Of a stretch of 22,934 nucleotides of DNA, positions 1 to 6,702 are shown one piece after another. The stretch's first letter is position 1, and each line of letters opens with the position of its first letter. The DNA lies in contig DDET01000026.1 of assembly GCA_002336915.1 (NCBI GenBank), positions 166,927 to 189,860 on the forward strand, written 5' to 3'. This DNA is from Bacteroidetes bacterium UBA1947 (lineage in GTDB: Bacteria; Bacteroidota; Bacteroidia; Chitinophagales; Chitinophagaceae). The notes under the pieces are model-generated. The model was not told the DNA's origin and did not search any database. It saw nothing but the letters and a program-made list of their open reading frames with translations. The position numbers were made by a program, and so were the translations under genes.

Positions 1-31
1 AAGGTTTCAGGTTTGAATCCTGACGCGGTCA
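1..31 (+). tRNA. 3' end of a tRNA (T arm and acceptor 3' strand), cut by the window edge
   Basis: The first bases fit the last part of a class I tRNA: variable-loop remnant AGGTT at 2-6, a 5-bp T stem TCAGG (7-11) and CCTGA (19-23) around the 7-nt loop TTTGAAT (12-18), then a 7-nt acceptor strand CGCGGTC (24-30) and discriminator A at 31. No CCA is encoded, as is common in Bacteroidota. The anticodon lies before the window, so the isotype cannot be given. The missing 5' acceptor strand should read GACCGCG. A terminator follows directly, which supports a gene end here. Confidence 0.8.
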
Positions 32-47
32 CAGAATAAGTTCATTG

Positions 48-78
48 CCCCGCTGATCAATAGATTGGCGGGGTTTTT
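48..78 (+). terminator. Rho-independent terminator of the tRNA
   Basis: A 6-bp perfect GC-rich stem, CCCCGC (48-53) with GCGGGG (68-73), encloses a 14-nt loop and is followed by five T residues (74-78). It begins 16 nt after the tRNA discriminator base, so it most likely ends the tRNA transcript. Confidence 0.85.
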
Positions 79-317
79 ACTTTCCGCTAAATCCCGTACG
101 CAACACTTTTGATTTTTCTTTTCGCCGCTATCAAATTTAGTGACCAGGATCATCAAAAACACTAATTGTGGACATCATTATACTTATGCTTGCCCGATAC
201 TTTTGTTGGCTTGGAGGCTCCGTTTTACACCTTGCACTGCTGGTCTGAGGCTACAAATTGCCTCATTTTAAGCTATCGGCAAAGTCCGCCGCTCCAAAGT
301 AAAGGATTATTTGAAGA
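79..317. promoter_or_regulatory. Leader/promoter region before the decarboxylase-hemN operon
   Basis: No coding sequence was recognised here. TACTTTTG at 198-205 is a perfect match to the Bacteroidota -7 element TAnnTTTG, but no TTTG lies at the usual distance upstream, so the promoter is tentative. If it is used, the leader is about 110 nt. That leader contains a perfect 6-bp inverted repeat, TGAGGC (246-251) and GCCTCA (260-265), with an 8-nt loop, followed by TTTT. This is a weak terminator-like or attenuator-like hairpin. Further upstream, TTTGAT (108-113) and ATCAAA (130-135) form another inverted repeat. Its 16-nt spacing is too wide for an FNR site (TTGAT-N4-ATCAA). Confidence 0.3.
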
Positions 318-1589
318 ATGAAAATGAAGTACTGGAAAAAGCTGACCCACAAGCAACAGGATAATATTATTACGGCTGCCCTGGAAGACAATGTTGACTA
401 TCATAAGAACATTTCACTTGGTATCCCGGTATCGAAGCTCGATCAAAATGTGTTTTACGAGCATGCCTCCTTTCTTAAAGATACTCCCTTGTTGCGTGCC
501 TATGTTCAAAATCCAAATCATATAGGCTGCCATACTTTAGGTCATTCGGAGTCTTTCTTTAAGGGAACACAGAAGCTGGAATCCGAGGTAATTGAACTAT
601 TAAGCGTAGACGTCTTGGGCGCAGGTGTAGAAAGCTGCGACGGGTATATTGCTTCCGGTGGCACAGAAGCCAATATAGAGGCTGCCTGGATATACCGCAA
701 CTATTTTATTGAAGAGTTTGGTGCTGCACATAACGAGATTGCCCTGATAAGTTCCGCAGATACGCACTATTCAGTTGATAAAGCTGCCAACCTGTTATAC
801 TTAAGGTCATATCGGGTAGCTGTAGACGAAGTTACCAGGTCGATAGTTCCTTCCATTTTAGATGATACAATACAGAAGGCTGCAGGAGAAGGGATAAAGT
901 ACTTTATAGTCATTTCAAATATGGGCACGACTATGTTTGGTAGTGTTGATGACCCGGATCTGTATGTAGAATACCTGGGTAATTACAACCTGCAATATAA
1001 AATACATATTGACGGTGCATTTGGCGGATTTATTTTTCCGCTTAGCTGCCCCGGTAACAAGATAAATTTTACTAATCCCCACATATCCTCCGTTACTCTT
1101 GATGCGCATAAAATGCTGCAGGCCCCTTATGGCACCGGCATTTTTATTGTTCGTAAGGGGCTCATGCAATACGTATGTACGAAAGAGGCCCGTTATGTAA
1201 ATGGTATGGATATCACGTTAAGCGGTAGCCGCTCTGGTACTAATGCTATTGCAGTATGGATGATCTTATTTACGTATGGCCCCTACGGATGGCTTGAAAA
1301 AATAAACAAGCTCCTGTATCGCACGAAATGGCTATGTGGTCACCTGGACGCAATAGGCGTTGATTACTACCGTCATCCGGACATGAATATTGTGGCTGTA
1401 AGGGCTGTGTACATATCTAAGGACTTAGCCGAAAAATACGGTTTGGTCCCTGATACCCATGAAGGCGAACCTGCATGGTACAAGATTGTGGTCATGGACC
1501 ACGTTGATATAGATTCTTTACAGGAGTTTATTGCTGAAATTTCGGAAGCGCAAGTAAAATTCGCTTCTGGCGTAAAACATGAAAAATGA
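318..1589 (+). CDS. PLP-dependent group II amino acid decarboxylase
   Basis: This 423-aa fold-type I PLP enzyme belongs to the group II decarboxylases (histidine, tyrosine, aspartate, glutamate and aromatic amino acid decarboxylases). Visible hallmarks are the phosphate-binding SGGTEAN (113-119), the cofactor-stacking His in DTHYS (H150), the pyridine-nitrogen Asp in HIDGAFGG (D232), the Schiff-base Lys in DAHK (K265), and SGSRSGTNA (302-310). It should remove the alpha-carboxyl group of an amino acid in the cytoplasm; the substrate cannot be read from sequence. The overall look is closer to histidine- or MfnA-type enzymes than to plant/animal aromatic decarboxylases, which is only an impression. 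The stop overlaps the downstream hemN start (ATGA, 1586-1589), so the two are translationally coupled. An alternative ATG exists at 324. No clear Shine-Dalgarno is seen. Confidence 0.85.
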   Translation: MKMKYWKKLTHKQQDNIITAALEDNVDYHKNISLGIPVSKLDQNVFYEHASFLKDTPLLRAYVQNPNHIGCHTLGHSESFFKGTQKLESEVIELLSVDVLGAGVESCDGYIASGGTEANIEAAWIYRNYFIEEFGAAHNEIALISSADTHYSVDKAANLLYLRSYRVAVDEVTRSIVPSILDDTIQKAAGEGIKYFIVISNMGTTMFGSVDDPDLYVEYLGNYNLQYKIHIDGAFGGFIFPLSCPGNKINFTNPHISSVTLDAHKMLQAPYGTGIFIVRKGLMQYVCTKEARYVNGMDITLSGSRSGTNAIAVWMILFTYGPYGWLEKINKLLYRTKWLCGHLDAIGVDYYRHPDMNIVAVRAVYISKDLAEKYGLVPDTHEGEPAWYKIVVMDHVDIDSLQEFIAEISEAQVKFASGVKHEK

Positions 1590-2944
1590 TAGACCTCAAA
1601 TTGCTTCAAAAATACAATGTGCCTGTGCCACGGTATACCAGTTACCCAACCGTGCCCAACTGGAAGGAAAAGATAGATACAGGAAAGTGGATGGACGTAT
1701 TTCAAATAGATTTTGGTATCGGGAATAAACAAAGCGGTATAAGTCTTTATATACACCTCCCGTTTTGCGAGTCTTTATGTACTTACTGTGGTTGTAATAA
1801 AAAGATAACCACAAACCATAATGTTGAAGGGGAGTATGTAAAGGCTGTATTGGAAGAATGGCGTTTGTACTTAAACCTGATGAATGAAAAGCCCCTTATC
1901 AGGGAATTGCATTTGGGAGGAGGCACGCCCACATTTTTTTCGCCCGCTAACCTGCAACTGCTTCTGTCCGGTATTCTGGAAACTGCTATAGTACACCGGG
2001 AGCATGAATTTGGTTTCGAAGGTCACCCCAATAATACAACGAAAGAACACCTTGAGCTCCTCTACCGCTTCGGTTTTCACAGGGTCAGTTTCGGCATTCA
2101 GGATAATGATCCTGAAGTACAGCGGATCATCAACCGCATACAGCCATTTGAAAATGTTCAGTACATAACCAGTACTGCGCGTGAAATTGGGTACAAGTCG
2201 GTCAACTTCGATCTTATCTATGGCCTGCCCCTTCAGTCGGTGGATAGTATAGTCCGTACGGCAGAACAGGTAATGTCCCTGAAACCCGACAGGATCGCAT
2301 TTTATAGTTATGCCCATGTGCCATGGACAAGCAGGGGGCAAAGGCTCTTTGACGAACATGACCTGCCCCTGGGCAATGAAAAAATACAACTGTATCAAAC
2401 CGGGAAGCAGGTGTTTATTGAAAATGGGTATCACGACATCGGCATGGACCATTTTGCACTTCCCTCCGATGATCTTTATAAAGCATCTCTATCTGGTAAG
2501 CTGCACCGCAATTTCATGGGTTATACAACGCAGCAGACTGATACGCTTATCGGCCTCGGCGTTTCAAGCATCAGCAGCAGCCCCCATGCCCTTGTACAAA
2601 ATGCAAAAACTATCCATAATTACTACCAGCATATCAGCGATAAGAAACTTGCAGTTGAGAAGGGACATTTTCTCTCTGCGGAAGACATCAGTTTCGGTAG
2701 ATACATACTGGACATAAGCTGCGCAGGAAGAACACGCTTCAGGCCGGATGATATGGCCCTCATCAATAGATATTGCCTGCCCCAACTCCTGTCCCTGGAG
2801 GCGGATAAACTCATTGTCCTTAAAGGTGATGAACTTGTAGTAACTGAATTGGGTGCAAGCTTTCTAAGAAATATCTGCAGTGCTTTTGATCTTTTTCTCT
2901 CAAGGAGTGCTACCGGCCAGCGACAATTCAGTAATGCCATCTGA
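1586..2944 (+). CDS. hemN: Oxygen-independent coproporphyrinogen III oxidase (HemN)
   Basis: This radical SAM enzyme converts coproporphyrinogen III to protoporphyrinogen IX without oxygen, in cytoplasmic haem synthesis. Its 452 aa match E. coli HemN (457 aa). The N-terminal PRYTSYP (15-21) corresponds to the HemN substrate-arm region. The cluster motif is C61-x3-C65-x2-C68-x-C70 within HLPFCESLCTYCGCNK, the bona fide HemN pattern with the fourth Cys, unlike HemW. The GGGTPT SAM-binding segment follows at about 111-116. The C-terminal half keeps GMDHFA and LHRNFMGYTTQ, diagnostic for HemN over other HemN-like radical SAM proteins. It starts inside the stop codon of the decarboxylase gene, so expression is probably coupled. 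No convincing FNR-type box was found upstream. No strong terminator follows. Confidence 0.93.
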   Translation: MIDLKLLQKYNVPVPRYTSYPTVPNWKEKIDTGKWMDVFQIDFGIGNKQSGISLYIHLPFCESLCTYCGCNKKITTNHNVEGEYVKAVLEEWRLYLNLMNEKPLIRELHLGGGTPTFFSPANLQLLLSGILETAIVHREHEFGFEGHPNNTTKEHLELLYRFGFHRVSFGIQDNDPEVQRIINRIQPFENVQYITSTAREIGYKSVNFDLIYGLPLQSVDSIVRTAEQVMSLKPDRIAFYSYAHVPWTSRGQRLFDEHDLPLGNEKIQLYQTGKQVFIENGYHDIGMDHFALPSDDLYKASLSGKLHRNFMGYTTQQTDTLIGLGVSSISSSPHALVQNAKTIHNYYQHISDKKLAVEKGHFLSAEDISFGRYILDISCAGRTRFRPDDMALINRYCLPQLLSLEADKLIVLKGDELVVTELGASFLRNICSAFDLFLSRSATGQRQFSNAI

Positions 2945-3018
2945 TATTTGCTGGACGTTCTAAAGCCTGGCCGACATAATTGCGGTTTTGTCTATTCACT
3001 GACTAAGAACAAATAAAA

Positions 3019-3050
3019 TTTGCGTAGTTAAATAGCTACGCGTATATTTG
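3019..3050 (+). promoter_or_regulatory. Promoter of the arsR-type cassette
   Basis: TTTG (3019-3022), 20 bp and TATATTTG (3043-3050) match the Bacteroidota primary-sigma consensus TTTG-N~19-TAnnTTTG exactly. Transcription should begin a few bases after 3050, leaving a leader of roughly 10-15 nt before the ATG at 3069. The promoter is embedded in the duplicated operator described separately. Confidence 0.8.
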
Positions 3051-3067
3051 TAGTCAAATAGCTACGC
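3022..3067 (+). promoter_or_regulatory. Duplicated operator, probable ArsR-type autoregulatory site
   Basis: A 17-bp direct repeat (3025-3041 and 3051-3067) is identical at 16 of 17 positions, with core AAATAGCTACGC, and is offset by 26 bp. The first copy also forms a perfect 6-bp inverted repeat, GCGTAG (3022-3027) and CTACGC (3036-3041). One copy fills the spacer between the -33 and -7 elements; the other covers the region from the expected start site to the base before the ATG at 3069. A bound dimer at either site would block RNA polymerase, so autorepression by the ArsR-family product encoded directly downstream is the natural reading. That protein-site pairing is inferred. Confidence 0.75.
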
Positions 3068-3068
3068 A

Positions 3069-3389
3069 ATGAATTTAAGACGTGATGTTTTCCAGGCCAT
3101 AGCAGACCCTACGAGAAGGGCTATACTCCTGTTGGTTGCCGCGCAATCCATGACTGCAGGGGCAATAGCGGCAAAGTTTGATACAGCCAGGCCCACAGTT
3201 TCAAAACACCTGCAAATACTCACCGAGTGCGAGTTGCTTGAGCAAGAACAAAACGGGAGAGAGATATACTATCACATAAACGCAAAAAAAATGAAGGAAG
3301 TAGCCGACTTTATTGAACCATTCCGGCAGATGTGGGACGACAGGTTTAACAAACTGGAAAGCATCATGAAAAAATATAAAACCAAATAA
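3069..3389 (+). CDS. ArsR/SmtB-family winged-helix transcriptional repressor
   Basis: A 106-aa protein of usual ArsR length. ADPTRRAIL (12-20) is the signature opening helix. The helix-turn-helix is at about 28-51 (recognition helix TARPTVSKHLQIL), followed by the wing ending in GREIYYHI (63-70). There is only one cysteine (C54) and no ELCVCDL metal site, so it is not an arsenic or zinc/cadmium sensor of the classical kind. It resembles the SdpR-like, non-metal branch that often sits with SRPBCC proteins. It is the first gene of a five-gene cassette and lies one base behind a duplicated operator, so it very likely represses its own operon. The inducing signal is unknown. Confidence 0.92.
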   Translation: MNLRRDVFQAIADPTRRAILLLVAAQSMTAGAIAAKFDTARPTVSKHLQILTECELLEQEQNGREIYYHINAKKMKEVADFIEPFRQMWDDRFNKLESIMKKYKTK

Positions 3390-3390
3390 C

Positions 3391-3873
3391 ATGGAACAAA
3401 AGACAAAGATCAATGCCGGAGACGGCAAACAGGACCTGACTATAACAAGAACATTTGATCTGCCCGTGGAGTTGCTCTTCCGGGCTTATGCGGAACCTGA
3501 TATTATAGAACAGTGGATGTCCAACCCATATTCGACCACCAAAATCCTGAAATTTGAAACCGCCAGCCATGGGGGCTATCAATTGGAATCGAGAGACGCA
3601 GGGGGTAAGGTGGTATTTCGGGCCAATGGTGCGATCCATGAATTCGATCCCAACCGGAAGATCATAAGGACCTTTGAAATGGAGGGTACTCCTTATGGCG
3701 TTCAGCTGGAGGTTTATCAATTTGAACGGCTGACAGAAGATACCAGCAAACTCAATATGCACGTAATATATGAGTCGGTTGCACAAAGAGATCAGGTGCT
3801 GGCTTTGCCTTTTGCCCAGGGCATAAACATGGCGCATAACCGCTTAGAGGAAATAGTCAGCAAACAAAAATAA
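3391..3873 (+). CDS. SRPBCC-domain protein of the AHSA1 (Aha1 C-terminal-like) family
   Basis: A 160-aa single-domain START/SRPBCC protein with a helix-grip fold and a hydrophobic ligand cavity. Recognisable features are ITRTFDLPVELLFRAYAEPDIIEQWM (about 18-43, the strand-helix opening of the family), the central GGYQLESRDAGGKVVFRANGAIHEFDPNRKI stretch (55-85), and the C-terminal helix ending NRLEEIVSK. It starts one base after the arsR-type stop codon, so the genes are tightly coupled. ArsR-SRPBCC pairs are frequent in bacteria, but the bound ligand and reaction are generally unknown, and nothing here identifies them. No signal peptide is present, so it is cytoplasmic. Confidence 0.88.
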   Translation: MEQKTKINAGDGKQDLTITRTFDLPVELLFRAYAEPDIIEQWMSNPYSTTKILKFETASHGGYQLESRDAGGKVVFRANGAIHEFDPNRKIIRTFEMEGTPYGVQLEVYQFERLTEDTSKLNMHVIYESVAQRDQVLALPFAQGINMAHNRLEEIVSKQK

Positions 3874-3879
3874 TAACCA

Positions 3880-4272
3880 ATGTCAAAGAGAAATAGGATC
3901 ATCTATTGGATCGCAACTGCCTGGCTTGCATTAGGGATGGTATCTACTGCAATAGTACAGTTGATTAAAATGAGGACAGGAGCGGGAGCATTGGACAGTA
4001 TTACCCGCTTGGGCTATCCCGCCTATCTTTTAACCATACTGGGAGTTTGGAAGATGCTTGGTGTAATAGCAATACTTGTTCCAAAATTCCCCCTATTAAA
4101 AGAATGGGCTTATGCAGGTTTTTTCTTTGCCATGTCAGGGGCACTGTTTTCTCATATAGCGGCGGGTAGTCCCGTCGATGAGATATTTCCTTCATTGTTG
4201 CTGCTGGCACTTACGATAATATCATGGTATTTCAGGCCGGCCGAAAGAAAAATCACTTCAGCCGATCAATAA
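3880..4272 (+). CDS. DoxX-like four-helix inner-membrane protein
   Basis: This 130-aa protein is almost entirely hydrophobic, with four predicted transmembrane helices at about 8-28, 46-67, 74-94 and 101-118. The pattern TRLGYPAYLLTILGVWKMLGVIAIL with a following PLLKEWAYAGFFFAMSGA matches the DoxX-like family (DUF6790/DoxX_2-type proteins). The gene begins 6 bp after the SRPBCC gene and belongs to the same transcription unit. DoxX relatives have been linked to thiosulfate oxidation and redox stress in other organisms, but this branch has no assigned role. It would place one member of the cassette in the inner membrane. Confidence 0.82.
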   Translation: MSKRNRIIYWIATAWLALGMVSTAIVQLIKMRTGAGALDSITRLGYPAYLLTILGVWKMLGVIAILVPKFPLLKEWAYAGFFFAMSGALFSHIAAGSPVDEIFPSLLLLALTIISWYFRPAERKITSADQ

Positions 4273-4305
4273 AGCATTCGTAACTTTATTTCAAAGCATC
4301 TACAA

Positions 4306-4896
4306 ATGAATAGCAACACTAATCCAAAGGTTGATTTTTATTTCAATAAGGCCCCAAAATGGCAGCATGAAATAGCTCAATTGAGAACCATTGTGCTCAG
4401 CTGCGGACTTACCGAAGAACTGAAATGGGGTGTTCCTTGCTATACCTTTGAGAAAAAAAATATAGTGCTGATACATGTGTTCAAAGAATACTGCGCGGTA
4501 CTTTTCTTTAAAGGCGCATTGCTGACTGATGCAAAAGGTATCTTGATCCAACAGACCGAAAACGTGCAGGCAGCGCGGCAGATGCGTTTTACATCGGTAG
4601 CTGGGGTCGTTAAAATGAAGGCGGCACTAAAAGCTTATATACATGAAGCCATCGAAGTGGAAAAAGCAGGTTTGAAAGTGGAATTGAAAAAGACCTCGGA
4701 TTATACGATTCCGGCAGAATTTCAAATTAAACTGGATAAAGACGCTAACCTAAAGAAGGCTTTTAAAGCGCTGACGCCGGGACGGCAACGGGCCTACATC
4801 TTTTATTTTTCTTCAGCCAAACTGCCCAAAACACGGGAGGCCAGGGTTGAAAAATATATTCCTCATATCCTCGATGGAAGAGGATTAGATGATTAA
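4306..4896 (+). CDS. YdeI-type protein with DUF1801 and OmdA-like domains
   Basis: A 196-aa cytoplasmic protein with two parts. Residues about 15-115 form a DUF1801 domain (frataxin-like fold), with LKWGVPCYTFEKKNIVLI and CAVLFFKGALL as the recognisable core. Residues about 133-190 form an OmdA-like segment, with LTPGRQRAYIFYFSSAK followed by RVEKYIPHIL. This two-domain layout matches Bacillus subtilis YdeI-type proteins; no biochemical activity is established. The gap from the DoxX-like gene is 33 bp and contains TAACTTTA (4280-4287), one mismatch from a -7 element but without a partner, so cotranscription is favoured over a separate promoter. Confidence 0.85.
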   Translation: MNSNTNPKVDFYFNKAPKWQHEIAQLRTIVLSCGLTEELKWGVPCYTFEKKNIVLIHVFKEYCAVLFFKGALLTDAKGILIQQTENVQAARQMRFTSVAGVVKMKAALKAYIHEAIEVEKAGLKVELKKTSDYTIPAEFQIKLDKDANLKKAFKALTPGRQRAYIFYFSSAKLPKTREARVEKYIPHILDGRGLDD

Positions 4897-4922
4897 TAAA
4901 CGCTCTCTGGGAACTTGAACTT

Positions 4923-5498
4923 ATGAGCAACATTAAAAATAACAAAAGGAAGTTATCATCTCAGCAGGCCAGGGAATTGATCGAAATACTCAGGGCCCGC
5001 TTTGAAAAAAACATGAAACGCCACAAAGGCCTTGAATGGACCAATGTATTGGCAAAACTGGAAGCCAATGCCGAAAAGCTATGGTCGCTTAATGAAATGG
5101 AGATGACCGGCGGTGAGCCCGATGTTGTGGGTCACGATAGAAAGACGGGCGAATATATTTTTTATGATTGTTCAGCCGAGAGCCCTAAAGGCCGTAGGAG
5201 CCTTTGTTACGATCATGATGCGCTGGAGGCAAGGAAGGAACACAAACCGCAGGACAGCGCCATGAACATGGCCGCCGATATGGGTATCGATATGTTAACC
5301 GAAGAACAATACCGTGATTTGCAGAAGCTGGGGAGCTTTGACGCGAAAACATCCAGTTGGGTAATGACTCCGGCACAGATACGCAAGCTGGGTGGCGCCG
5401 TCTTTTGCGATCGTCGTTATGATACAGTATTCCTATACCACAATGGTGCAGAATCTTACTACGCCGCCCGGGGCTTCCGCGGCTCGCTCAGGGTCTAA
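4923..5498 (+). CDS. DUF4256 family protein
   Basis: A 191-aa soluble protein that closely resembles the DUF4256 family. The family stretch runs from about residue 22: ILRARFEKNMKRHKGLEW, then KLEANAEKLWSLNEME and GGEPDVVGHDRKTGEYIFYDCSAESPKGRR (about 60-93). GAVFCDRRYDTVFLYHNGAESYYAARGFRGSLRV closes the protein. Nothing suggests secretion or membrane insertion. The conserved D, C, E and R residues hint at a polar pocket, but no reaction is known for the family. It is the last gene of the ArsR cassette, 26 bp after the YdeI-type gene, and faces the NlpC/P60 gene tail-to-tail with only 14 bp between; no terminator hairpin was seen. Confidence 0.85.
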   Translation: MSNIKNNKRKLSSQQARELIEILRARFEKNMKRHKGLEWTNVLAKLEANAEKLWSLNEMEMTGGEPDVVGHDRKTGEYIFYDCSAESPKGRRSLCYDHDALEARKEHKPQDSAMNMAADMGIDMLTEEQYRDLQKLGSFDAKTSSWVMTPAQIRKLGGAVFCDRRYDTVFLYHNGAESYYAARGFRGSLRV

Positions 5499-5512
5499 GT
5501 ATGATCTCCCGG

Positions 5513-6043
5513 TCACTTTAATATCCGGATAACTTTCACAAAACGGGCCATGTATCGCTCATCCAGTTGGGTAATGATAACAGCGTTCTCCTTACCCGAG
5601 GATGAATGAATAAACCTCGTGCCCGAGCTGTCATGCGACACAATGAGGCCAATATGCCCCACGGTTCTTATCTTGCTATTGGTGCCGGTGAACAGGATAA
5701 GGTCTCCGGGTAGGGCATTGTCAAGAGCTATCTCGGTCCCGTCATTGGTAAAATCCACCGACGAGCGGGGTACTTCAATATTGAAATGATGGAATACATA
5801 TCCAATAAAACCCGAGCAGTCGAAACCCGTTTCAGGCGCTGTACAGCCAAATTTGTAAGGTGTGCCGATTAGCGTCTTGGCGTAGGCTACCACTCGTTCC
5901 GGCGACACTGTATCCTTAACCGACACAAGGTTTGAATCCACAGGCAAAGGGCAGCTGTTCTCTTCCGCTCGCTTATCCGGCGGGGCCGGGCCTGGCTGGC
6001 AGGATAGGCTAAGCAGCAGCAATATGGGGTAGTAAGCGCGCAT
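5513..6043 (-). CDS. NlpC/P60 family cell-wall endopeptidase, lipoprotein
   Basis: A 176-aa exported cysteine peptidase expected to cleave peptidoglycan stem peptides or cross-links in the periplasm. The N-terminus is a lipoprotein signal peptide with lipobox LSLS-C15. A linker to about residue 45 is followed by the NlpC/P60 domain: FDCSGF with catalytic C76, the second catalytic residue H130 in VGHIGLIVS, and H146 in FIHSSS as the third polar residue. The LIGTPYKFG opening and PGDLILFTG are typical for the family. It is a minimal catalytic domain without SH3 or LysM targeting modules. The ATG at 6043 gives the only start with a good signal sequence. It is 56 bp downstream of the flavin-binding protein gene and may be cotranscribed with it. 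Confidence 0.9.
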   Translation of the reverse strand: MRAYYPILLLLSLSCQPGPAPPDKRAEENSCPLPVDSNLVSVKDTVSPERVVAYAKTLIGTPYKFGCTAPETGFDCSGFIGYVFHHFNIEVPRSSVDFTNDGTEIALDNALPGDLILFTGTNSKIRTVGHIGLIVSHDSSGTRFIHSSSGKENAVIITQLDERYMARFVKVIRILK

Positions 6044-6099
6044 ACTGTAACTGCAAACAAAATCAGTCCAGCATCTGTATATTTTAGCTTAAATTTTTC

Positions 6100-6561
6100 C
6101 TACAGGCTCCGTTCGAATCTCCCTGTGATTTTTGTAAATTCTATTTTATAAAATATCGGTGTCCCGAAGCTGATGTCATGATCAGTATGGGCCCGGCCTT
6201 CCTGCTCTGCTGGTGGTTCAGATGTTTTGCTGGTTTTCATAGTCAGCATATAGTCGGAAAAATATTGCCTTGCTTCATTTAGCTCATCTTCATTCCGCAG
6301 TTCCACATAATTGCCCCAGGCTATCACGCAGCGCCAGTTATCATAATCCCGTATCTCATCTACCTCAAAGCACACGGCAGGGTTCTTGCGCATTATTTCT
6401 ATTTTCAGCCCCAGCCGCGAATGGCATAGTACGTAGCCGTCTCTTATAAGGTAGCTCACGGGCACTATATAGGTTATTTCACCATCGTTGCAGCCTATCC
6501 GGCCTATGATGTTGTTTTCCAGTATCTCTACTACTTCCTGTTCGCTTAGTTCGCCGAGCAT
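6100..6561 (-). CDS. Pyridoxamine 5'-phosphate oxidase-related FMN-binding protein (NimA-like)
   Basis: A 153-aa split-barrel flavoprotein candidate of the NimA/PNPOx-like group. The family pattern is clear: the opening LSEQEVVEILENNIIGRIGCNDGEI, then ITYIVPVSYLIRDGYVLCHS, GLKIEIMRKNPAVCFEVDEI, and NWRCVIAWGNYVEL (about 75-88). Members bind FMN or F420; NimA proteins reduce nitroimidazoles, but the physiological substrate of most homologues is unknown, so drug resistance should not be assumed. A perfect -7 promoter element lies 17 bp upstream of the ATG, which supports 6561 as the start and predicts a leader of only about 10 nt. Confidence 0.87.
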   Translation of the reverse strand: MLGELSEQEVVEILENNIIGRIGCNDGEITYIVPVSYLIRDGYVLCHSRLGLKIEIMRKNPAVCFEVDEIRDYDNWRCVIAWGNYVELRNEDELNEARQYFSDYMLTMKTSKTSEPPAEQEGRAHTDHDISFGTPIFYKIEFTKITGRFERSL

Positions 6562-6578
6562 AATCCGTTTTTATCGTA

Positions 6579-6611
6579 CAAACTTACCATTTCCCATGTT
6601 TTTTTTGCTAA
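6579..6611 (-). promoter_or_regulatory. Promoter of the NimA-like gene
   Basis: On the minus strand TAAGTTTG (6586 down to 6579) is a perfect TAnnTTTG element. TTAG (6611 down to 6608) lies 21 bp upstream and is a 3-of-4 match to the -33 TTTG. The ATG begins 17 bp after the -7 element. Confidence 0.6.
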
Positions 6612-6650
6612 CCAGGGTCACTGTTTTAGCTAATAAAGCTCATTAAAGCA

Positions 6651-6679
6651 CTTATGGCCGTTCAACGAACAGCCATAAG
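6651..6679 (-). terminator. Hairpin terminator after the GPx-like gene
   Basis: An 8-bp perfect stem CTTATGGC (6651-6658) with GCCATAAG (6672-6679) continues, after one mismatch, into GTTC (6660-6663) and GAAC (6667-6670) around a 3-nt loop. On the minus strand it is followed by a moderately T-rich stretch (TGCTTTAATG). It lies 23 bp after the stop codon of the GPx-like gene, so it is a plausible terminator, though the T tract is poor. Confidence 0.55.
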
Positions 6680-6702
6680 CAGAATATGATAAATACCCGG
6701 TA

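Noticed and set aside
108..135. FNR-type site upstream of hemN operon (TTTGAT and ATCAAA)
   Set aside because: The half-sites are 16 nt apart, whereas an FNR/Crp site needs 4-6 nt.
2945..3018. Terminator after hemN
   Set aside because: Only a 3-bp CCG/CGG pairing before TTTT was found, too weak to call.
3069..3389. Arsenic or metal-sensing ArsR
   Set aside because: No ELCVCDL or other cysteine pair is present and no metal resistance gene is in the cassette.
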